Source of the DNA: Xanthomonas translucens pv. translucens DSM 18974
GTDB taxonomy: Bacteria > Pseudomonadota > Gammaproteobacteria > Xanthomonadales > Xanthomonadaceae
NCBI RefSeq assembly: GCF_000331775.1
Contig: NZ_CAPJ01000095.1
Span: 1 to 18,142 of the forward strand
Length of the DNA stretch: 18,142 bases
Direction of reading: 5' to 3'
Shown: positions 1 to 6,436 of the stretch, in pieces
Position numbering within the stretch: the stretch's first letter is position 1
Layout: each line of letters opens with the position of its first letter
The notes under the pieces: generated by a model
The model's database searches: none
Seen by the model: only the letters and a program-made list of their open reading frames with translations
What the model was told of the DNA's origin: nothing
Program-made: the position numbers and the translations under genes

Positions 1-142
1 CGAGCAGCGCCTGGCTGGCCGCGCGTTCGGGCGCGCTCAATCCGCTCGCATCGACCTGCAACTGCAAGGCCTGCGCCGGCATTGCGCAGGCCAGCCCCAG
101 CAGCGCCAACCATGCCAGCCGGCGCCGCCGGCGCGGTGTCAC
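1..142 (-). CDS. Secreted protein, N-terminal fragment (continues beyond the window)
   Basis: Only the first 47 codons are present. I read the start as GTG at 142, whose GTGA overlaps the TGA stop of the upstream gene, as expected for translational coupling. The translation begins with TPRRRRRLAW, followed by a hydrophobic stretch and an AQA site, which is a good Sec signal peptide with likely cleavage after residue 25. The mature part starts LQLQVDASGLSAPERAASQ. The function cannot be read from this piece. The phrase around 'LSAPERAASQALL' resembles the start of large envelope proteins that accompany DUF2388 genes in pseudomonads, but this is a weak impression. It is probably co-expressed with the DUF2388-like gene. 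Confidence 0.6.
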   Translation of the reverse strand, partial: MTPRRRRRLAWLALLGLACAMPAQALQLQVDASGLSAPERAASQALL

Positions 143-456
143 AGCGCCAGGATGGCCTGCGCCAGCTGCAGGTCGCTGGCCTGCTGCGCCTGCGGGTTGC
201 GCTCGCGCAGTAAGCGCAGCGCCGCTTCCAACTGCGCGCCGCGGAGGCGGCCGGCGCTGGCGACGAAACCAGCCGCGTCGTCGCGCGCCTGCAGCACCAG
301 CTTGTCGTTGCCGGAGCTGCTGTCCGAGGACGCCGAACTGCCGGCCGAACCGGCCGAGGCCGAGCCGGCGGAACTGCCGGCGAAGCTGGATGCCTGCGCG
401 AACGCCGGAACGGTCAGGATCAACAACAGCGCGCAGCGCGCGGTCACTCGGTTCAT
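139..456 (-). CDS. Small exported DUF2388-like (TIGR02448-like) protein
   Basis: This encodes 105 residues from ATG at 456. An in-frame start farther upstream (510) was rejected because the ATG at 456 begins directly with a signal peptide (MNRVTARCALLLILTVPAFA, cleavage near AQA). After it comes a low-complexity Ser/Ala/Gly segment, about residues 23-48. The conserved-looking C-terminal part includes DKLVLQARDDAAGFVAS, RLRGAQLEAALRLLRE and ASDLQLAQAILAL. These phrases match my memory of the DUF2388 family of short periplasmic proteins of unknown function found mainly in pseudomonads and xanthomonads. The stop overlaps the start of the next gene. The role is unknown. The Ser/Gly-rich linker may be variable in length between strains because its coding DNA is internally repetitive. 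Confidence 0.75.
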   Translation of the reverse strand: MNRVTARCALLLILTVPAFAQASSFAGSSAGSASAGSAGSSASSDSSSGNDKLVLQARDDAAGFVASAGRLRGAQLEAALRLLRERNPQAQQASDLQLAQAILAL

Positions 457-580
457 CGCATCGGTTCCAGCGGGGTCGGGAAGGAGAAGCGGCCGTGGCC
501 GCCTCGGCATAGCCTAGCCGGCCGCCGCCGCGAGCGCGAGCATCGCCGCGGCGCCCGCGCCTGCACCGCCTGCGCGCGGC
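457..580. other. Short intergenic spacer
   Basis: This is 124 bp of very GC-rich DNA between the FAD oxidoreductase gene and the DUF2388-like gene, both on the minus strand. I see no clear promoter, terminator or repeat in it. Confidence 0.4.
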
Positions 581-1969
581 TCAAGGATCGAACAGCTTGC
601 CCGGATTGAGCAGCCCGGCCGGATCGAACACGCGCTTGACCGCGCGCATCAGCGCGATCTCCTCGGCGCTGCGGGTGCTCTCCAGATACGGCTTCTTGAC
701 CAGGCCGATGCCGTGTTCGGCGGAGATGCTGCCGCCATGCTCGGCCAGCACCTGCGCCAGCAGCTTGGTGACCTGCTCGCAGGCGGCGATGAAGTCGGCG
801 TCGGCGGTGGCGTCGGGCTTGAGCACGTTGATGTGCAGGTTGCCGTCGCCGATATGGCCGAACCAGACCACGTCGAACTGCGGGTAGGCCTGGCCGAGCA
901 GCGCCTGGGTCTGCGCCAGGAACGCCGGCATCGCCGAGATCCGCACCGACACGTCGTTCTTGTACGGCGTGTAGCGCGCCACTGCCTCGGTGATGCCTTC
1001 GCGCAGGCGCCACAACTGCGCGGCCTGCGCATCGCTCTGGCTGATCACCCCGTCCAACACCCAGCCTGGCTCCATGCAGGCCTCGAACGCGGCCAGCGCC
1101 GCGGCTTCCTGCGCCTCGTCGCCGCTGGCGTACTCGGTGACCACGTAGTACGGATAGACCGCGTCGAACGGCGCCTGCGCGCCGTGCGCCAGCACATGCT
1201 GCAGCGCGCGGTCGGTGAAGAATTCGAACGCCTCCAGCTGCAGACGGCTGCGGAACGCGGCGAACACCTGCATCAGCACTTCGAACGAAGGCAGCGCCAG
1301 CAGCATCACATTGCTCGGCGGCGGCGGGTCGGTCAGCCGCAGCGTGGCCTCCACGACGATGCCGAGGGTGCCTTCCGAGCCGATCAGCAACTGGCGAAAA
1401 TCGTAGCCGCTGGAATTCTTGATCAGCCCGCGGTTGAGCTCGAGCAGCTCGCCGCTGCCGGTCACCACAGTGAGCCCGGCGATCCATTCGCGGGTATTGC
1501 CGTAGCGGATCACGCGGATGCCGCCGGCATTGGTGGCGATGTTGCCGCCGATCGAACACGAGCCGCGCGCGGCGAAATCCACCGGATACACCAGCCCGTG
1601 CTCGCGCGCCGCGTTATGCACCGCCTCCAGCGGCATGCCGGCCTGCACGGTGAGGGTGCGATCGACCGCATCGAACGCCAGCGCCTTGTTCATCCGCTCC
1701 AGGCTCAGCACCAGCTCGCCGTGCGCGGCCACCGCGCCGCCGGACAGACCGGTGCGGCCACCCGAGGGCACCACCGCCACCGCGTGGTCGTTGGCCCAGC
1801 GCAGCACCGCCTGCACCTCCTGCACCGTGGCCGGCAGCGCGATCGCCAGCGGCGCCGGCGTCCAGCGCCGGGTCCAATCGCGACCGTAGTGCTCCAGGTC
1901 GGCGGGGTCGGTCTTCAGGCGCAGTCCGGGAACGGCGTGCGTAAGGGCATCCAGGCGCGGGTCGGTCAT
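581..1969 (-). CDS. FAD-binding 2-hydroxyacid dehydrogenase, probably D-2-hydroxyglutarate dehydrogenase
   Basis: This encodes 462 residues, the usual size for the GlcD/D-lactate dehydrogenase/D2HGDH group. The N-terminal FAD_binding_4 (PCMH) domain shows VVPSGGRTGLSGGAV at residues 66-80, GSCSIGGNIATNAGG at 136-150 and GSEGTLGIVVEATL at 197-210. The C-terminal FAD-oxidase domain has the metal and substrate motif GHIGDGNLHIN at 371-381 and SAEHGIG at 416-422. Such enzymes oxidise a D-2-hydroxyacid to the 2-oxoacid and pass electrons to a flavoprotein or the respiratory chain. Glycolate and D-lactate are possible substrates. I favour D-2-hydroxyglutarate because the gene is divergent from serA, and a linked SerA and D-2-hydroxyglutarate dehydrogenase pair working together is known from Pseudomonas stutzeri. 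No signal peptide is visible, so it should be cytoplasmic. The family is certain and the substrate is inferred. Confidence 0.8.
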   Translation of the reverse strand: MTDPRLDALTHAVPGLRLKTDPADLEHYGRDWTRRWTPAPLAIALPATVQEVQAVLRWANDHAVAVVPSGGRTGLSGGAVAAHGELVLSLERMNKALAFDAVDRTLTVQAGMPLEAVHNAAREHGLVYPVDFAARGSCSIGGNIATNAGGIRVIRYGNTREWIAGLTVVTGSGELLELNRGLIKNSSGYDFRQLLIGSEGTLGIVVEATLRLTDPPPPSNVMLLALPSFEVLMQVFAAFRSRLQLEAFEFFTDRALQHVLAHGAQAPFDAVYPYYVVTEYASGDEAQEAAALAAFEACMEPGWVLDGVISQSDAQAAQLWRLREGITEAVARYTPYKNDVSVRISAMPAFLAQTQALLGQAYPQFDVVWFGHIGDGNLHINVLKPDATADADFIAACEQVTKLLAQVLAEHGGSISAEHGIGLVKKPYLESTRSAEEIALMRAVKRVFDPAGLLNPGKLFDP

Positions 1970-2268
1970 CGGCTCAGAGGTCGTGGCGAAGGCAAGCGTT
2001 CAAGCGTGCCAGCGTTGTGCGGTGGCGTCTAGTTTTGTTCGGGACTCGGGACTCGGGACTCGGAAAAGCGAAGGGCCACCGGCTCGAAGCAAGGACGGCT
2101 GTCAGGCGCACGCTCGCTCCGAGTCCCGAGTCCCGAGTCCCGAACAAGATGCAACTGAAACCATCGCCACCGTTGCATCCACGCCCTCCCGGCATCCTAT
2201 TGCGGCGCACCAAAGCGCGGATCCATCTGGCATAGTGACCGCCCCTTTCGCCAGGCCTCGTCGCCGCA
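1970..2268. other. Divergent intergenic region between the FAD dehydrogenase gene and serA
   Basis: This 299 bp spacer must hold the promoters for both divergent genes. Its main feature is the heptamer inverted repeat listed separately. Between the repeat and serA I found only weak sigma-70-like hexamers (TTGCAT at 2173-2178 with TCCTAT at 2195-2200, and CATAGT at 2231-2236), so I do not assign a promoter. Neither serA nor the FAD gene has an obvious Shine-Dalgarno sequence. Confidence 0.5.
2035..2147. repeat. Perfect 29-bp inverted repeat built from GGGACTC heptamers
   Basis: The left arm (2035-2063) reads TTGTTC and then three tandem GGGACTC units. The right arm (2119-2147) is its exact reverse complement, with GAGTCCC units followed by GAACAA. 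The arms are separated by 55 bp. The whole structure could form a very stable cruciform or RNA stem. It lies between divergent genes, so it is not an ordinary terminator for either. Confidence 0.9.
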
Positions 2269-3510
2269 ATGTCGCCCAAGAAAACCTCGTTTCCGAAGCA
2301 GGATATCCGCGTGCTGCTGCTCGAAGGCATCAGCCAGACCGCCATCGACGTGTTCCGCGCCGCCGGCTACTCGCAGATCGAACTGCACGCCAAGTCGCTG
2401 CCGGAAGACGAACTGAAGGCGCGCATCGCCGAGGCGCATATCGTCGGCATCCGTTCGCGCAGCCAGCTCAGCGCCGAGGTGCTGGCGCAGGCCAAGCGCC
2501 TGATCGCGGTCGGCTGCTTCTGCATCGGCACCAACCAGGTGGACCTGGACGCGGCCGAGCTGGCCGGCATTCCGGTGTTCAACGCGCCCTACTCCAATAC
2601 CCGCAGCGTCGCCGAGCTGGTCATCGCCGAGGCGATCCTGCTGCTGCGCGGGATTCCGCAGAAGAATGCCGAATGCCACCGCGGCGGCTGGTCGAAGTCG
2701 GCCGCCGGCAGCCACGAGACCCGCGGCAAGGTGCTGGGCATCGTCGGCTACGGGCATATCGGCACCCAGGTCGGCGTGCTGGCCGAGTCGCTGGGCATGC
2801 AAGTGATCTTCCACGACATCGAAGCCAAGCTGTCGTTGGGCAACGCGCGCGTGGCGGCCGACCTGGACGAGCTGCTGGCGCGTTCGGACGTGGTGACCCT
2901 GCACGTGCCGGAAACGCCGTCGACCAAGGACATGATCGGCGCGGCGCAGATCGCGCAGATGAAGCCGGGCGCGCACCTGATCAACGCCTCGCGCGGCACC
3001 GTGATCGACATCGCCGCGCTGGACGCGGCGCTGGGCTCCGGCCACATCGGCGGCGCGGCGGTGGACGTGTTCCCGGTCGAACCGAAGGGCAACGGCGACG
3101 CGTTCGAATCGCCGCTGGCCGCGCACGACAACGTGATCCTGACCCCACACGTGGGCGGCAGCACGCTGGAAGCGCAGGACAACATCGGCGTGGAGGTGGC
3201 GGCCAAGCTGGTGCGCTACAGCGACAACGGCAGCACCGTGTCGGCGGTGAACTTCCCCGAGGTCACCCTGCCCGAGCACGCCGAGAGCCTGCGTCTGCTG
3301 CATATCCACCGCAACGTGCCGGGCGTGCTGTCGCAGATCAACGAACTGTTCTCGCGCCACAACGTCAACATCGACGGCCAGTTCCTGCGCACCGACCCCA
3401 AGGTCGGCTACGTGGTGATCGACGTCGCCGCCAGCGAGCAACTGGCGGCGGTGCTGAAGGACGAGCTGGGGCAGATCGCGGGAACGGTGCGGACGAGGGT
3501 TCTTTACTGA
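2269..3510 (+). CDS. serA: D-3-phosphoglycerate dehydrogenase
   Basis: This 413-residue protein matches the short E. coli-type SerA (about 410 residues). It oxidises 3-phosphoglycerate to 3-phosphohydroxypyruvate with NAD, the first step of serine synthesis. Visible features: substrate-binding R62 in IRSRSQL, the NAD motif GYGHIG at 160-165, the catalytic set R242 (SRG), E271 (VFPVEP) and H294 (LTPHVGGST), and a C-terminal ACT domain from about residue 340. The ACT residues H347, N349 and N367 align with the serine-binding residues of E. coli SerA, so feedback inhibition by serine is expected. Enzymes of this type also reduce 2-oxoglutarate to D-2-hydroxyglutarate, which fits the divergent FAD dehydrogenase next door. 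The ATG at 2269 was chosen because it gives the normal N-terminus; no clear Shine-Dalgarno precedes it. Confidence 0.96.
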   Translation: MSPKKTSFPKQDIRVLLLEGISQTAIDVFRAAGYSQIELHAKSLPEDELKARIAEAHIVGIRSRSQLSAEVLAQAKRLIAVGCFCIGTNQVDLDAAELAGIPVFNAPYSNTRSVAELVIAEAILLLRGIPQKNAECHRGGWSKSAAGSHETRGKVLGIVGYGHIGTQVGVLAESLGMQVIFHDIEAKLSLGNARVAADLDELLARSDVVTLHVPETPSTKDMIGAAQIAQMKPGAHLINASRGTVIDIAALDAALGSGHIGGAAVDVFPVEPKGNGDAFESPLAAHDNVILTPHVGGSTLEAQDNIGVEVAAKLVRYSDNGSTVSAVNFPEVTLPEHAESLRLLHIHRNVPGVLSQINELFSRHNVNIDGQFLRTDPKVGYVVIDVAASEQLAAVLKDELGQIAGTVRTRVLY

Positions 3511-3514
3511 GTGC

Positions 3515-3691
3515 GGGACTCGGGACTCGGAACAGCGGCGACGCCGGCGAGTCCGTTCTCCGACTGTGATCAGGCTTGGATGGATCGCGGTGACGCAAAC
3601 GTACGAATGCAACAGAGGCAGGAAACAAGCGTGGGAAAGCAGATCACGCAACCCACGCTTTTCCGAGTCCCGAGTCCCGGGTCCCGGGTCC
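3515..3691. repeat. Second inverted heptamer array, downstream of serA
   Basis: GGGACTCGGGACTCGGAA at 3515-3532 is the exact reverse complement of 3661-3678, so two heptamer arrays face each other across about 128 bp. The right array continues to 3691 with two further units in which GAGTCCC has become GGGTCCC. The left array starts 4 bp after the serA stop codon. The right array ends 3 bp before the stop codon of the convergent small gene. It is the same type of element as the one upstream of serA. Confidence 0.85.
3627..3662. terminator. Possible bidirectional terminator between convergent genes
   Basis: AAGCGTGGG at 3627-3635 pairs perfectly with CCCACGCTT at 3652-3660 across a 16-nt loop. 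The plus strand continues into a short T run (3659-3662), and the stem's own AA start gives a shorter one on the other strand. It lies between the ends of serA and the convergent small gene, where a shared terminator would be expected. The T tracts are short. Confidence 0.4.
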
Positions 3692-3694
3692 AGA

Positions 3695-3976
3695 TCAAGG
3701 CTGCAATTCGCCGCGCAACCCCTCGCTCAACAGATAATCGTCGGCCTTCAGGTACCACCGCTCCGGGCCGGTGGTGACGGCCTCCATGTACAGGCCGGCG
3801 CCGTCCTCGCGCGGCGGGCGCTGCAGGCTGACGATCGTCACGCCATGCGGCGGCCCGCTCAACGCCAGCAGCGCTCGGTGCACGGTGCGCGCCAGTTCGG
3901 CCGACGCCATCCTCTCGTCGAGTGGGCGGAACGCCAGGCGATAGGTGAAGGCAGCAGCGGTGCGGGACATGGGCAT
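3695..3976 (-). CDS. Small conserved-looking protein of unknown function
   Basis: This encodes 93 residues from ATG at 3976; a second ATG two codons later (3970) is equally possible. The longer reading would need a TTG at 4015 and is less likely. The protein contains TYRLAFRPLDERMASAELA near the start, a central GVTIVSLQRPP and an ending DDYLLSEGLRGELQP. I see no signal peptide, membrane segment or familiar motif, and I do not recognise the family. It lies about 110 bp downstream of the Nudix gene on the same strand and may be cotranscribed with it. Codon use looks like that of the neighbours, which supports it being real. Confidence 0.55.
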   Translation of the reverse strand: MPMSRTAAAFTYRLAFRPLDERMASAELARTVHRALLALSGPPHGVTIVSLQRPPREDGAGLYMEAVTTGPERWYLKADDYLLSEGLRGELQP

Positions 3977-4085
3977 GGACAGGCAACGGGCGCCCAAGGG
4001 TACCCAATCCCGCAATGCACGCCCAGCCAGCGGCGGATGCTCAGCGCCCGCGCACGCCAGTCAGGCAACGCCCGTCACCCGCGCA

Positions 4086-4637
4086 TCAGCGGCCGCGCTG
4101 CGCCAGCCACTTGCCGGCCATGCGCCGCAGCGACGGGTCCAGGTCCGGCTCGGCCAGCAGTTCGGCGATCGTGCGCCAGGCCAGGGCCAGCGACTCGGCG
4201 CTGACCGCGAACGCCTCGTCGGCGCCGGCGCGCACCACGTAGCGCGCGTCGAAGTGCCAGTGCCCGGGCACGTCGCTGCGCTCGGGAATCCAGTGCCGGT
4301 CCAGGTCGAACAGGGCGCCGTCCTCCAGCGCCAGCCCGGACAGCCCCGATTCCTCCTCGGCTTCCTTCAGTGCCACCAGCGCCAGGTCGCGCTCGCCGTC
4401 GGCATGCCCGCCCAGTTGCAGCCAGCGCTGCAGCTTGCGGTGGTGGGTCAGCAGGGTGCGGGTGCCGTCGGCGCTGACCAGCCAGGCCGAACCGGTGAAG
4501 TGGCCGTCCAGGCGTTCGCGCACGAACGGGTCCTGCGCATCGTCCAGCACTGCCAGGAATTGCGCGGCAACCTCGGCCTGCTGCGGCCAACGAGTGGCAT
4601 AGGCGTGCAACTGGCGGCGCAGGCAAAGGTCCGGCAT
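4086..4637 (-). CDS. Nudix hydrolase
   Basis: This encodes 183 residues from ATG at 4637; longer upstream readings run into the promoter region and were rejected. The Nudix box lies at residues 76-99: GGHADGE, then a helix ending KEAEEESGL. This is the Mg-binding loop-helix-loop of enzymes that cleave nucleoside diphosphates linked to another group. The usual REUxEE core reads KEAEEE here, with Lys at the Arg position. Upstream, SAWLVSADGTRTLLTHHRKLQRWLQLGGH is the fold typical of this cytoplasmic subgroup. The substrate cannot be told from sequence. The gene is divergent from the first amino acid permease and may be cotranscribed with the small gene downstream. Confidence 0.85.
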   Translation of the reverse strand: MPDLCLRRQLHAYATRWPQQAEVAAQFLAVLDDAQDPFVRERLDGHFTGSAWLVSADGTRTLLTHHRKLQRWLQLGGHADGERDLALVALKEAEEESGLSGLALEDGALFDLDRHWIPERSDVPGHWHFDARYVVRAGADEAFAVSAESLALAWRTIAELLAEPDLDPSLRRMAGKWLAQRGR

Positions 4638-4717
4638 GGGCGGTTCTCGCGATCGGGGCCGGCCATTATCGCCGCCGACGGCGCAGCGCTGCTTGTGGCG
4701 GCCGCCCGGCTTTGGCA

Positions 4718-4733
4718 TGGTACGACGCTTGCG
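4718..4733 (+). promoter_or_regulatory. Candidate sigma-54 (-24/-12) promoter for the first permease
   Basis: TGGTACG, four bases, then TTGCG gives the invariant GG and GC exactly 10 bases apart, as in the sigma-54 consensus TGGCACG-N4-TTGCA/T. It differs from the consensus at two weaker positions. Transcription would start near 4743-4745 and leave a leader of about 63 nt before the permease ATG. It lies in the intergenic region, pointing the right way. I found no convincing enhancer-binding site upstream. Confidence 0.5.
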
Positions 4734-4806
4734 TGGCCTGCTTGGGCCTAGCGCACCATCGTTACCGGGGCGAGACCGCTCCGATCGCCACTGGGAAATG
4801 CACCGC

Positions 4807-6279
4807 ATGCTGAAGTCTCTGTTGAGGGTCAAGCCGATCGAGCCTGCCGGCCACATCGATGCCGGCGAACCGTTCGAAGGCAGCCTGGAAGGCGAAGCCA
4901 CGCTGCAACGGACCCTCACTGCCAAGCATCTGATCATGCTCGGCATCGGCGCGGTGATCGGTGCGGGCATCTTCGTGCTGACCGGCCAGGCCGCAGCCAA
5001 CCACGCCGGACCGGCGGTGATGCTGTCGTTCGTGTTCGCCGGCGTCGCCTGCGCCTTCGCCGGGCTGTGCTACGCCGAGTTCGCGGCGATGATGCCGGTC
5101 TCCGGCAGCGCCTACTCCTACTCCTACACCACCCTGGGCGAAGGCGTGGCCTGGTTCATCGGCTGGTGCCTGGTGCTGGAATATCTGTTCGCCGGCTCCA
5201 GCGTCGCGGTCGGCTGGTCGGCCTATCTGATCAGTTTCCTCAGCGGCACCCTGGGCCTGCCGTTCCCCGCCGAACTGGCCGGCGCGCCGCTGGTCTGGGA
5301 CGGCGATGCCTTCGTCGCCTCCGGCAACATCGTCAATCTGCCGGCGGTGCTGATCGTGGTCGCGGTCAGCGCGCTGTGCTACGTCGGCGTCACCCAGTCC
5401 GCGTTCGTCAACGCCATCGTGGTGGCGATCAAGGTCGCGGTGATCTGCCTGTTCGTCGGCTTCGGCATTTCCCATATCGATCCGGCCAACTGGCACCCGT
5501 TCATCCCCGAGAACACCGGGCCGGGCCAGTTCGGCTGGAGCGGCATCTTCCGCGCCGCCTCGATCGTGTTCTTCTCCTACATCGGGTTCGACGCGGTCTC
5601 CACCTCGGCCGGCGAAACCAAGGACCCGCAGCGCAACATGCCGATCGGCATCCTGGTGTCGCTGGCGGTATGCACGGTCATCTACATCATCGTCTGCGCG
5701 GTGCTGACCGGCCTGCTGCCCTACACCCAGCTCGGCACCGCCAAGCCGGTGGCCACCGCGCTGGAGCACTACCCGAGCCTGGCCTGGCTGAAGACCGCAG
5801 TGGAGATCGGCGCGATCGCCGGCCTGTCCTCGGTGGTGCTGGTGATGCTGATGGCGCAGCCGCGCATCTTCTACACCATGTCCCGCGACGGCCTGCTGCC
5901 GAAGCTGTTCGGCAAGGTCCACCGCAAGTTCCACACGCCCTACGTCGGCACCCTCTTCGTCGGCGTGGTGGCCGCGCTGCTGGCCGGCCTGATCCCGTTG
6001 GACGTGCTCGGCGAACTGGTGTCGATGGGCACCCTGCTCGCCTTCGCCACGGTCTGCATCGGGGTGATGGTGTTGCGCTTCACCAAGCCCGACTTGGCGC
6101 GCCCGTTCCGGGTGCCGCTGGCGATGGTGATCTGCCCGCTCGGCGCGCTGGCCTGCCTGTTCCTGTTCCTGCAGGCGTTCCAGGAACACTGGAAGGTGTT
6201 CGTCGGCTGGACCGTGATCGGCCTGTTCATCTATTTCGGCTACGGCATCCGCCACAGCCGTCTGGCCACCAAGGCGTAA
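4807..6279 (+). CDS. Amino acid permease, APC superfamily (CAT/YfnA-like), first copy
   Basis: This encodes 490 residues from ATG at 4807, with GGGAA at 4793-4797 as a possible ribosome site; an ATG at 4798 is an alternative. After a cytoplasmic tail of about 40 residues comes GIGAVIGAGIF (46-56), the substrate-backbone-binding motif of TM1 in APC transporters, and then about 12 hydrophobic segments. Other family landmarks are YAEFAAMMPVSGSAYSYSY, VFFSYIGFDAVSTSAGE and IGLSSVVLVM-like segments. It should sit in the inner membrane and import amino acids by proton symport; the exact substrate is not readable. It is a close paralogue of the next gene. A candidate sigma-54 promoter upstream suggests nitrogen-linked control, which is an inference. 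Confidence 0.85.
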   Translation: MLKSLLRVKPIEPAGHIDAGEPFEGSLEGEATLQRTLTAKHLIMLGIGAVIGAGIFVLTGQAAANHAGPAVMLSFVFAGVACAFAGLCYAEFAAMMPVSGSAYSYSYTTLGEGVAWFIGWCLVLEYLFAGSSVAVGWSAYLISFLSGTLGLPFPAELAGAPLVWDGDAFVASGNIVNLPAVLIVVAVSALCYVGVTQSAFVNAIVVAIKVAVICLFVGFGISHIDPANWHPFIPENTGPGQFGWSGIFRAASIVFFSYIGFDAVSTSAGETKDPQRNMPIGILVSLAVCTVIYIIVCAVLTGLLPYTQLGTAKPVATALEHYPSLAWLKTAVEIGAIAGLSSVVLVMLMAQPRIFYTMSRDGLLPKLFGKVHRKFHTPYVGTLFVGVVAALLAGLIPLDVLGELVSMGTLLAFATVCIGVMVLRFTKPDLARPFRVPLAMVICPLGALACLFLFLQAFQEHWKVFVGWTVIGLFIYFGYGIRHSRLATKA

Positions 6280-6283
6280 TTGC

Positions 6284-6420
6284 GCGTCCCTCGCAAAAGC
6301 CCGCACGTCCATGTGCGGGGATTCAAATCTCGAGTCCCTCGCAAGAACCCGCACATCCAGGTGTGAGGATTCAACGCTCGAGTCCCTTGTGCAAGAGCCC
6401 GCACGTCCATGTGCGGGGAT
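6284..6420 (+). repeat. Three tandem 48-50 bp repeats, each with a hairpin
   Basis: The spacer between the permease genes is nearly filled by three copies of a unit that starts near TCCCTCGCAA and ends GGGGATTCAA. Each contains a palindrome: CCCGCAC, a 6-nt loop, GTGCGGG. Stems are at 6300-6319 and 6398-6417 (perfect, loop GTCCAT) and at 6348-6367 (loop ATCCAG, right arm decayed to GTGTGAG). Hairpin spacing is 48 and 50 bp. The last hairpin ends 7 bp before the AGGA ribosome site of the second permease. No T runs follow, so they are not standard terminators. Confidence 0.9.
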
Positions 6421-6436
6421 CAACAGGAACCGCTCC

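Noticed and set aside
2173..2236. A sigma-70 promoter for serA.
   Set aside because: The -35-like and -10-like hexamers are weak or wrongly spaced, so I could not support a specific site.
3977..4015. A longer N-terminus for the small gene starting at TTG 4015.
   Set aside because: The extra residues look like spacer translation and a pair of ATG codons lies at 3976 and 3970.
6317..6332. A tRNA T-arm-like stretch (GGATTCAAATCTC).
   Set aside because: No acceptor stem, anticodon arm or D-arm fits around it, and it is part of the tandem repeat unit.
6284..6420. The hairpin repeats between the permeases as a CRISPR array.
   Set aside because: The whole 48-50 bp unit is repeated with no unique spacers, and no cas gene is nearby.
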